Position numbers and translations under genes: made by a program
Source: Serratia fonticola
GTDB taxonomy: Bacteria > Pseudomonadota > Gammaproteobacteria > Enterobacterales > Enterobacteriaceae
Length of the DNA stretch: 64,000 nt
Direction of reading: 5' to 3'
NCBI RefSeq assembly: GCF_001006005.1
Contig: NZ_CP011254.1
Coordinates: 5,022,001 to 5,086,000, forward strand
The notes under the pieces: model-generated
What the model was told of the DNA's origin: nothing
Database searches by the model: none
Seen by the model: only the letters and a program-made list of their open reading frames with translations
Shown: in pieces, positions 57,283-64,000 of the stretch
How positions within the stretch are numbered: position 1 is the first letter of the stretch
How the letters are laid out: every line of letters starts with the position of its first letter

Positions 57283-57963
57283 ATGTCACAATCGCCAATT
57301 GAGCTAAAAGGCAGCAGTTTTACCCTATCGGTGGTTCATTTACATAATTGCGACCCCGAGGTAATACGCCAGGCACTGCAAGAAAAGGTGGAACAAGCGC
57401 CAGCTTTTCTCAAAAATGCCCCTGTTGTTATTAATGTTGCTACGCTGAACGGCGACGCAGACTGGAAAGAAATTCAACGGGCTGTCACTGCGGCTGGGCT
57501 GCGCGTGGTCGGCATCAGCGGTTGCAAAGATGAGCGGCAGAAACGGTCCATCGCCCGCGCCGGTTTGCCACTGCTCAATGAAGGTAAAGGCCAGAAGGCG
57601 GCCCCGCAGGCGCCGGTACCTGATAATGCCCCAGCCAAAACGCGCATCATCAGTACTCCTGTCCGTTCAGGCCAACAGATTTACGCCCGTAACAGCGATT
57701 TGATCGTCACCAGCAGCGTCAGTGCCGGTGCCGAACTGATAGCCGACGGCAATATTCATATTTACGGTAACATGCGTGGCCGCGCACTGGCTGGCGCCTC
57801 TGGCGATACCCAGTGTCAGATTTTTTGCACGCACCTGGGTGCTGAGCTAGTCTCTATCGCAGGGCAGTACTGGTTGAGCGATCAGATCCCGTCCGAGTAC
57901 CTCGGGCAGGCAGCAAGGCTCAGCCTGTTGGATAATGCTTTAACCATACAACCTTTAAATTAA
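57283..57963 (+). CDS. minC: Septum site-determining protein MinC
   Basis: A 226-residue FtsZ antagonist. The N-terminal domain ([17 protein letters not shown]) inhibits FtsZ polymerisation. The C-terminal beta-helix ([37 protein letters not shown]) binds MinD. First of minCDE. Confidence 0.97.
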   Translation: MSQSPIELKGSSFTLSVVHLHNCDPEVIRQALQEKVEQAPAFLKNAPVVINVATLNGDADWKEIQRAVTAAGLRVVGISGCKDERQKRSIARAGLPLLNEGKGQKAAPQAPVPDNAPAKTRIISTPVRSGQQIYARNSDLIVTSSVSAGAELIADGNIHIYGNMRGRALAGASGDTQCQIFCTHLGAELVSIAGQYWLSDQIPSEYLGQAARLSLLDNALTIQPLN

Positions 57964-57988
57964 GCCCTTTTGACAAGGAATCCATTTC

Positions 57989-58801
57989 ATGGCACGCATT
58001 ATTGTTGTTACATCGGGTAAAGGGGGCGTTGGCAAGACCACATCAAGTGCGGCCATTGCGACCGGCTTGGCCCAGAAAGGCAAGAAAACCGTGGTGATCG
58101 ACTTTGATATCGGTCTGCGTAATCTTGACCTCATCATGGGATGTGAACGCCGGGTCGTTTACGACTTCGTGAACGTTATCCAAGGTGACGCCACGCTGAA
58201 CCAGGCGTTAATCAAAGACAAGCGCACCGACAACCTCTACATTCTGCCCGCTTCGCAAACCCGTGACAAAGACGCACTGACCCGTGAAGGCGTGGAAAAA
58301 ATCCTCGGCGATCTTGACGAGATGGCCTTCGAATTTGTGGTTTGCGACTCACCCGCAGGGATCGAATCCGGTGCTTTGATGGCGCTGTATTTTGCCGATG
58401 AAGCCATCATCACCACCAACCCGGAAGTGTCCTCAGTACGTGACTCCGACCGTATCCTGGGCATTCTGGCTTCCAAATCGCGCCGTGCCGAGAGAGGGGA
58501 ATCCCCGATCAAGGAACATCTGCTGCTAACCCGTTACAACCCGGGCCGCGTCAGCCGTGGCGATATGTTGAGCATGGAAGACGTGCTGGAAATCCTGCGT
58601 ATCCCGCTACTTGGCGTGATCCCGGAAGATCAGTCGGTATTACGTGCCTCTAACCAGGGTGAACCTGTTATTCTTGATAGTGAGTCCGATGCCGGTAAGG
58701 CCTATGACGATACCGTTCACCGCCTGTTAGGGGAAGAACGCCCGTTCCGCTTCATCGAAGAAGAGAAAAAGGGCTTCCTGAAACGCCTTTTTGGGGGATA
58801 A
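57989..58801 (+). CDS. minD: Septum site-determining ATPase MinD
   Basis: A 270-residue ParA-type ATPase. The deviant Walker A KGGVGKTTSSAA lies near residues 10-21. The C-terminal amphipathic membrane-targeting helix is EEKKGFLKRLFGG. It recruits MinC to the membrane and oscillates with MinE. 25 bases after minC. Confidence 0.99.
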   Translation: MARIIVVTSGKGGVGKTTSSAAIATGLAQKGKKTVVIDFDIGLRNLDLIMGCERRVVYDFVNVIQGDATLNQALIKDKRTDNLYILPASQTRDKDALTREGVEKILGDLDEMAFEFVVCDSPAGIESGALMALYFADEAIITTNPEVSSVRDSDRILGILASKSRRAERGESPIKEHLLLTRYNPGRVSRGDMLSMEDVLEILRIPLLGVIPEDQSVLRASNQGEPVILDSESDAGKAYDDTVHRLLGEERPFRFIEEEKKGFLKRLFGG

Positions 58802-58804
58802 ACC

Positions 58805-59074
58805 ATGGCTCTGTTAGACTTCTTTCTGTCCCGCAAAAAATCAACAGCCAGTGTAGCCAAGGAACGGCTGCAGATTATCGTCGCAGAACGTCGTCGTGGG
58901 GACAGCGAACCCCACTATCTGCCTGATTTAAAGCGCGATATTCTAGCGGTAATTTGTAAATACATTCAGATCGACCCCGAAATGCTGCACGTGCAATTCG
59001 AGCAGAAAGGGGACGATATTTCGGTACTTGAACTTAACGTGACGCTACCGGAATCGGAAGAAACGCCTAAATGA
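58805..59074 (+). CDS. minE: Cell division topological specificity factor MinE
   Basis: An 89-residue protein. The N-terminal MinD-activating helix is [16 protein letters not shown] and the C-terminal dimerisation domain follows. It is 3 bases after the minD stop, completing the operon. Confidence 0.98.
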   Translation: MALLDFFLSRKKSTASVAKERLQIIVAERRRGDSEPHYLPDLKRDILAVICKYIQIDPEMLHVQFEQKGDDISVLELNVTLPESEETPK

Positions 59075-59090
59075 TTGCGATGCAATGAGT

Positions 59091-59119
59091 GCCCCCTGTA
59101 TATTTTTATACAGGGGGCA
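59091..59119. terminator. Long perfect hairpin after minE
   Basis: GCCCCCTGTATA-TTTTT-TATACAGGGGGC, 12-base perfect arms, 17 bases past minE. There is no T-run after it, so it may protect the 3' end or act with Rho. Confidence 0.7.
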
Positions 59120-59307
59120 ACTGTATATTCGTCCAGTTATAAACGCGCGCGCAAAAATAAAAACTCCGCGCTATTGAGACTACTCTCAGTTCTTTTTGAC
59201 ACCACTTTCTTTATGATGAAGGCTGGCGATTAATATTTTCTTCGCCTTATTTTTAGCGAGATAAAACGGAACAGTTTGATTTAAACTGCCCCGCCCGATC
59301 TTAACGA

Positions 59308-60429
59308 TTAATAATCCTGTAGGATCGCCTGCAACGGCGCGGCCAATAGCTCACCACGCCAACCACTGATTAACTCAGGCTGTGACTCGCTCTCTTTCAA
59401 TTTCCAGTGCCAATTCAGCAACTGGTTAATCTGCCGCCGCGAAGCTAGCAGTTCGACGCTAAGGCCACTCTGCTCACTCACCAACGTAATGGCAGCCTTA
59501 ATCTCCTTGAACACTTTCTTATAGCCAGGATGATCGACCAGGTTACTCAACGGTGCTGGCAAGGCTGATTCTTCGAGAGCATTCGCTTCCGCCACCAGCG
59601 CCACCAGGGTTTTACCATGATAGCGGATCTCCGGGCCACTCAGCCCCAGCGCCTCCAGTTCACCCAGCGAACCCGGCATATAGCGCGCCACGGCCCATAG
59701 GTTCTCTTCACGCACGACAAAGTTCACCGCCAGATCGCGTTCACGCGCCAGACGTAAACGCCACTCGGCCAGTTTTTGCAGGCAAGCCAACTGGCGCGGA
59801 CGTAACTGCCAGGCATTGGTGATTTCGCGATAGGCCAATTCCGGCGCCAGCGCTTCACTGCGCCGTTGGCAGAGCAAACGGCACTCGTTATCGGCTGCAG
59901 CGGTCCAACCCGCCTCCTCGGTCTCCTGCACCAGTTGCTTGGCCATCGGCAACAGGTAGAACACATCAGCCGCGGCATAAACGCATTGGCGCTCGGTCAA
60001 TGGCCGCGCCAGCCAGTCGGTACGCGATTCACTCTTATCGAGATCGACCTGCATATACTCCGTCACCAACTTGGCAAAGCCACAGGACAGCGTATGGCCG
60101 CTGAAGGCCGCCAGGATTTGGGTGTCGACCATCGGTGTCGGCAGCGTCTTGAAGGCATTCAGAAACACCTCCAGATCTTCGCTACCGGCGTGCAGAAATT
60201 TCACTACGGCGGTATCGGCCAGCAGGTCGATAAAGGGTTGCCACTGCTTGATGGGGAGCGGATCGATCAGGGAAAGTTGTTCACCATCATATAACTGGAT
60301 CAGGCCTAACTGCGGATAATAGGTACGCGTGCGAACGAACTCGGTATCCAGCGCCACCTGGGCGTAGTTTCTTGCCTGCTCGCAGACCTGCTGCAATCCG
60401 GCGTCGGTAGTGATCAACTGATAATTCAA
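59308..60429 (-). CDS. rnd: Ribonuclease D
   Basis: A 373-residue DEDDy 3'-5' exoribonuclease for tRNA 3' maturation. Exo motifs: ALDTEFVRTRTYYP near residue 22, FLHAGSEDLEVF near 78, and the Tyr-Asp CVYAAADVFYLLP near 152. HRDC domains occupy the C-terminal half. The start is TTG at 60427-60429, encoding MNYQLITTD; E. coli rnd also starts with UUG. Just upstream on the mRNA lies the fadD terminator hairpin. Confidence 0.95.
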   Translation of the reverse strand: MNYQLITTDAGLQQVCEQARNYAQVALDTEFVRTRTYYPQLGLIQLYDGEQLSLIDPLPIKQWQPFIDLLADTAVVKFLHAGSEDLEVFLNAFKTLPTPMVDTQILAAFSGHTLSCGFAKLVTEYMQVDLDKSESRTDWLARPLTERQCVYAAADVFYLLPMAKQLVQETEEAGWTAAADNECRLLCQRRSEALAPELAYREITNAWQLRPRQLACLQKLAEWRLRLARERDLAVNFVVREENLWAVARYMPGSLGELEALGLSGPEIRYHGKTLVALVAEANALEESALPAPLSNLVDHPGYKKVFKEIKAAITLVSEQSGLSVELLASRRQINQLLNWHWKLKESESQPELISGWRGELLAAPLQAILQDY

Positions 60430-60465
60430 AACATCATTCTCTTGGTCATTTTTAGGATTCAAACA

Positions 60466-60497
60466 CAACAACGCCGGCTTATTCACCGGCGCTGTTG
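60466..60497 (-). terminator. fadD-rnd intergenic hairpin
   Basis: On the minus strand CAACAGCGCCGG-TGAATAAG-CCGGCGTTGTTG, one wobble, followed by TGTTTG. It lies 22 bases past the fadD stop and 37 before the rnd start, so it may attenuate read-through into rnd. Confidence 0.65.
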
Positions 60498-60518
60498 AAA
60501 AGGGGAGCAACGATTGGC

Positions 60519-62207
60519 CTAGGCGGCATCGTCAGCCTTGGGCTTTTTCTGTTCGTCACGCAGTTCCCGTCGTAAGATCTTGCCGACGTTCGACTTCGGC
60601 AACTCGTCACGGAACTCAACAATTTTTGGCACTTTATACCCTGTCAGGTGCCGACGGCAATGGGTTAGCAACTCTTCTTTGGTGAGTGTCTGATCTTTCT
60701 TCACCACACAAATCTTCACCGCTTCACCCGAAGCATCGCTGGGTACCCCGATGGCCGCACATTCCAGCACTTTCGGATGCTGGCTGACAACCTCTTCGAT
60801 CTCGTTCGGATAGACGTTAAAACCAGAAACCAGGATCATATCTTTCTTACGGTCAACGATGCGGATAAAGCCCTCTTCATCCACGGTAACCACATCCCCA
60901 GTCGCCAGCCAGCCATCGCGCAACACTTCGTCCGTCGCTTCAGGACGTTGCCAATAGCCTAACATAACTTGCGGCCCTTTCACCCAAAGTTCACCGGGTT
61001 GACCGACCGGCACCTCTTTGCCGTCATCATCCACCAGCCGGATATCGGTAGACGGCACCGGCAGGCCGATGCTGCCGCTGTAGTGATTCAAATCATGCGG
61101 GTTGCCAGAGACCAGCGGAGAGCACTCCGTCAGCCCGTAACCTTCCAGCAAATGATGGCCGGTCAGCTTTTCCCACTTTTCCGCCACCGATCTCTGTACC
61201 GACATCCCACCGCCAACCGAAAGCCGCAATGTGGAGAAGTCGAGCTTCTGGAAATCTTCATTGTTCAATAGCGCATTAAACAGGGTATTTACCCCGGTCA
61301 TGGCACTGAACGGGTATTTTGCCAGCTCCTTCACCAAGCCCGGAATATCACGTGGGTTGGTGATCAGCAGGCTACGGCCACCCAACTCGATAAACAGTAG
61401 GCAGTTCACCGTCAACGCAAAGATGTGATACAGCGGCAAGGCGGTGACCACCAGCTCTTGCCCATCACGCAGCAACGGAGCATAGGCCGCCTTGGCTTGT
61501 ACCAGGTTGGCCTGCATGTTGCGGTGGGTCAGCATCGCGCCTTTCGCCACGCCGGTAGTACCACCGGTATACTGCAGGAACGCCAGATCGGTATTGATAA
61601 TATCTGGCTTCACGTATTGCAGGCGGCGTCCACGCTGCAACGCGCTGCGAAACGAGATGGCGTCCGGCAGGTCGTACTTGGGCACCAGTCGCTTGATGTA
61701 CTTCACCACAAAGTTGACCAACGTGCCTTTGGCGGTGGAGAGCTGGTCGCCCATGCGGGTCAGGATAACGTGTTTAACCTGGGTTTTGAACACCACCTTT
61801 TCCAAGGTGTGGGCAAAATTGGAAACGATGACAATCGCGCTGGCACCGCTGTCGTTCAGTTGATGTTCCAACTCGCGAGGGGTATACAGCGGGTTGACGT
61901 TAACCACCACCATCCCCGCCCGTAAAATACCGAACAGGGCGATCGGGTATTGCAACAGGTTGGGCATCATCAGCGCCACACGGTCGCCTTTTTTCAGCCC
62001 CAACTCGTTTTGCAGGTAGGCGGCAAACGCTCGGCTGCGCTCTTCCAGCTTGCGGAAGGTCATCACCTCACCCATGTTGATAAAAGCGGGTTGATCCGCG
62101 TAACGGGCAACCGCATTCTCAAACATTTCGATCAGGGATGAGTATTGATCGGCATCGATTTCTGCCGGAACATCCGCCGGGTAACGTTTTAACCAGACCT
62201 TTTCCAA
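60519..62207 (-). CDS. fadD: Long-chain fatty acid-CoA ligase
   Basis: A 562-residue acyl-CoA synthetase that activates imported long-chain fatty acids at the inner membrane. The ATP/AMP motif is [14 protein letters not shown] near residue 213, with [14 protein letters not shown] and the fatty-acid signature [20 protein letters not shown] then [19 protein letters not shown]. The start is TTG at 62205-62207 ([14 protein letters not shown]) with AGGAG eight bases before it; E. coli fadD also uses TTG. An ATG in frame farther upstream lacks this context. Confidence 0.95.
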   Translation of the reverse strand: MEKVWLKRYPADVPAEIDADQYSSLIEMFENAVARYADQPAFINMGEVMTFRKLEERSRAFAAYLQNELGLKKGDRVALMMPNLLQYPIALFGILRAGMVVVNVNPLYTPRELEHQLNDSGASAIVIVSNFAHTLEKVVFKTQVKHVILTRMGDQLSTAKGTLVNFVVKYIKRLVPKYDLPDAISFRSALQRGRRLQYVKPDIINTDLAFLQYTGGTTGVAKGAMLTHRNMQANLVQAKAAYAPLLRDGQELVVTALPLYHIFALTVNCLLFIELGGRSLLITNPRDIPGLVKELAKYPFSAMTGVNTLFNALLNNEDFQKLDFSTLRLSVGGGMSVQRSVAEKWEKLTGHHLLEGYGLTECSPLVSGNPHDLNHYSGSIGLPVPSTDIRLVDDDGKEVPVGQPGELWVKGPQVMLGYWQRPEATDEVLRDGWLATGDVVTVDEEGFIRIVDRKKDMILVSGFNVYPNEIEEVVSQHPKVLECAAIGVPSDASGEAVKICVVKKDQTLTKEELLTHCRRHLTGYKVPKIVEFRDELPKSNVGKILRRELRDEQKKPKADDAA

Positions 62208-62280
62208 GCTATTACTCCTGAAATCATTACTAATTATCATCGCAGCCCCCAAAATTGCAGCCAAACTTTAACAATATTTT

Positions 62281-62298
62281 AACTCAGCGTACCAGTTT
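62281..62298 (-). promoter_or_regulatory. Candidate FadR operator before fadD
   Basis: On the minus strand AAACTGGTACGCTGAGTT. The half CTGGTACG matches the FadR consensus (ATCTGGTACGACCAGAT); the other half is degenerate. It lies about 75-90 bases before the fadD start. Confidence 0.4.
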
Positions 62299-62360
62299 GG
62301 GTTTTAAACAATATTCAGGTTGCGATGTGCGTCACTAATTGCCGACGCAACCGCACAACA

Positions 62361-62393
62361 AAAAAAGTTAAGGCGGCCATTAAGCCGCCCTAA
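62361..62393 (-). terminator. yeaY terminator
   Basis: On the minus strand GGGCGGC-TTAATG-GCCGCC then TTAACTTTTTTT, about 50 bases past the yeaY stop. Confidence 0.82.
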
Positions 62394-62437
62394 AGTATAA
62401 AAACTATCCTACTTGCCGAAGCCTCAGATCTGCGTCC

Positions 62438-63031
62438 TTACTCCGTAACGAAAGTTTGCACCTGCGCCGGACCTGGATTATACCAGCCATAACCCCCGCC
62501 CCAACCTGGGCCCCATGGGCCATTATGCCAGCCCCACGGCCCCATCGGCTGTGGTGGCATCACAATCTGCTGAGCGATGCGCCAACGCTTGAAACCGGTC
62601 GCATCCATGGTGACAAAGCGGTAAGGCGTCATGCCAATCTTACCGTCCCGTAGGCCGGTGATCGGCCCAACTACGGTGACCAGTTGCCCTCTGAAGTCGA
62701 CCGGGTCGAGGAAGCCGTTAACCGAAGCCAGCAAACGGCCTTGCGAAGGTTCCCCCAATATCGGGCGAGCGCCAGAATCCAGCGGCACCGCCGCAATCTC
62801 CAGAATGGTACGCCCACGTTCATTAGCCACCGCAACCACGGTACCGCCGAAGCGTGCCTCCGCGCCGGTAAACTGTTTCGGCGCGTTTTGCACCACCGAC
62901 AGTCGATCGACCGGCGTGGGGCTGGTGCCTTGGATGGCATCAGGAATGGTCACACAGCCAGAGAGTGCCAATACGCTGCTTGCGATTGCCAGCGTTAACA
63001 GCTTTTTACTCACAGTACGGGTTAAGATCAT
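62438..63031 (-). CDS. yeaY: Slp family outer membrane lipoprotein YeaY
   Basis: A 197-residue lipoprotein with lipobox LALSGC near residues 21-26. The Slp-domain core is [20 protein letters not shown] and [20 protein letters not shown], and a Gly/Trp-rich C-terminus ([20 protein letters not shown]) follows. Function is unknown. The ATG at 63029-63031 has AGGAG six bases upstream, favouring it over an earlier frame. It sits between fadD and tsaB as in E. coli. Confidence 0.93.
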   Translation of the reverse strand: MILTRTVSKKLLTLAIASSVLALSGCVTIPDAIQGTSPTPVDRLSVVQNAPKQFTGAEARFGGTVVAVANERGRTILEIAAVPLDSGARPILGEPSQGRLLASVNGFLDPVDFRGQLVTVVGPITGLRDGKIGMTPYRFVTMDATGFKRWRIAQQIVMPPQPMGPWGWHNGPWGPGWGGGYGWYNPGPAQVQTFVTE

Positions 63032-63133
63032 CGCAATCTCCTGAATTAGCTGTAACTTCGACAACGTTCATCAGTGCAAGTTGCAGGCGGAGCTGTTTTC
63101 TATCGGCGGCAACTTTAGATTAACTATAGGAAA

Positions 63134-63835
63134 CTATTCGCGTCCCGGTAGCTTCTTCCAGGTGACTTCGTTACGCAAATAGGTCGGCTCGGCATTTTCC
63201 ACGCTAACCGCCAGGCCTTGTTGCCAGGCCTGTAGTGCCAGAGGCAGCATATCCTCAGCCTGTGGCAACAGCATTTGCCCGTCGGTAACGTTCAGTGAGG
63301 AACCAGCAACCAAATCTGGGTAGGTTTGCCAACCGGTCCCCACATGGGCCCAATCACCTTGCAAGTGTTGCGCACGCTCCAGAGCCTGCTGTGGAGACAG
63401 CACCGCTTCCCCTGCACTTTCCAGCCACTGGCCATCAAGCTGGCGTTCAAACTGGCCCCAATAGACCTCACCCATGCGGGCATCGATCGCTGCCAACACT
63501 CGCTGCGCGCCGGTCATGCGCCAGGCACCTTGCGCCATGGTTTGCAGCGTGGAGATCCCAAGCATCGGCAGTTCGGCGCCGAGCGCCAGCCCTTGGGCAA
63601 TACCAATGCCGATACGCACGCCGGTAAAGCTCCCTGGGCCACGGCCAAAGGCCAAGGCATCGAGTTGTGAAAGGGATAATCCGGATTCGGCCAGCACCTG
63701 CTGCACCAGCGGTAAAATGCGCTGTGTGTGCTCGCGCGGGCACAGCTCAAACAGGGCGTGAACTTCGCCTTGATTCCAGATAGCGACAGAACATGCTTCC
63801 GTCGCCGTATCGATCGCTAAAATTCGCGTGGACAT
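63134..63835 (-). CDS. tsaB: tRNA threonylcarbamoyladenosine biosynthesis protein TsaB
   Basis: A 233-residue ASKHA-fold protein (YeaZ) that partners TsaD in forming t6A37 of ANN-decoding tRNAs. The N-terminus is [18 protein letters not shown] and the signature is [15 protein letters not shown] near residues 64-78. The ATG at 63833-63835 is the family start. Confidence 0.96.
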   Translation of the reverse strand: MSTRILAIDTATEACSVAIWNQGEVHALFELCPREHTQRILPLVQQVLAESGLSLSQLDALAFGRGPGSFTGVRIGIGIAQGLALGAELPMLGISTLQTMAQGAWRMTGAQRVLAAIDARMGEVYWGQFERQLDGQWLESAGEAVLSPQQALERAQHLQGDWAHVGTGWQTYPDLVAGSSLNVTDGQMLLPQAEDMLPLALQAWQQGLAVSVENAEPTYLRNEVTWKKLPGRE

Positions 63836-63907
63836 GCCAAACCTCAGGCGGGAAATATCAGTGGTTTCATACAGGGCGCGCATTGTAGCACACCCCAGAA
63901 GTCGCGC

Positions 63908-64000
63908 CTATTCACCCTTGAGGAAGGCAATAGCCTGTGCCAGATCGCGGGTACGTGGCGTTGGCGGCAAGCTGTTAAGGAATACTTCACCGTAAGGGCG
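63908..64000 (-). CDS. yoaA: ATP-dependent helicase YoaA, C-terminal end (partial)
   Basis: Only the last 30 codons are visible: RPYGEVFLNSLPPTPRTRDL then AQAIAFLKGE. They match the end of DinG-family helicase YoaA, and yoaA is the E. coli neighbour of tsaB. The rest lies beyond the right edge. Confidence 0.75.
   Translation of the reverse strand, partial: RPYGEVFLNSLPPTPRTRDLAQAIAFLKGE

Overview
The window reads as a chromosomal segment of an enterobacterium of the Yersiniaceae, most likely Serratia. Nearly every core protein is recognisably close to its E. coli counterpart (H-NS, AdhE, GapA, MinCDE, FadR, DsbB, NhaB, RNase D, FadD). Several features are more typical of Serratia/Yersinia: a secreted GH18 chitinase, a Kdo 3-hydroxylase, a FoxA/FhuA-type siderophore receptor, selU next to selD, and an MltB-like transglycosylase beside ycgL. 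The assignment is inferred from gene content and order only; no search was run.

Layout. 1-13.4 kb: 5' end of oppA, ychE, adhE, tdk, hns, then a UDP-glucuronate epimerase/ugd pair where E. coli has galU, followed by rssB, rssA, ychJ and purU. 13.4-14.6 kb: a tyrT-like stable-RNA operon with two identical tRNA-Tyr genes and a long tail of degenerate repeats. 14.6-34.8 kb: a LOG-family gene, xthA, nudG, then the minus-strand run selD-selU-topB-ynjH, ydjA, sppA, ansA, pncA, a chitinase, yeaC, msrB, gapA, yeaD, mipA, and yeaG-yeaH. 34.85-43 kb: an accessory stretch with a decayed phage lysis cassette, an ECF sigma/anti-sigma/fasciclin module, a cold-shock gene, a GhoT/OrtT-like membrane toxin, a Fur-boxed TonB receptor and several unknown small membrane proteins. 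43-59 kb: an MFS exporter, dadX-dadA, ycgB (SpoVR), fadR, nhaB, dsbB, kdoO, a universal stress protein, ycgN, ycgM, a lytic transglycosylase, ycgL and minCDE. 59-64 kb: rnd, fadD, yeaY, tsaB and the 3' end of yoaA.

Relative to E. coli (order recalled), blocks from about 26-28 min and about 39-41 min are joined here: purU/tRNA-Tyr to xthA, yeaH via accessory DNA to dadX, and minE to rnd. This fits inter-replichore rearrangement around the terminus. One result is that yeaG, yeaH and ycgB, functionally associated in the literature, lie within 18 kb.

Regulatory signals read directly include CRP-type palindromes at adhE, gapA and dadA; a sigma-54 -24/-12 promoter before yeaG; a Fur box before the TonB receptor; a cold box about 165 nt upstream of the csp start; a near-exact tyrT promoter; and a possible FadR operator before fadD. 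The most unusual item is a 136-bp dispersed palindromic element with nested, conserved stems. It has one full copy inside the tRNA-Tyr operon tail (14197-14332), one inverted full copy after the universal stress gene (54172-54307), and one cleanly deleted derivative (14472-14493).
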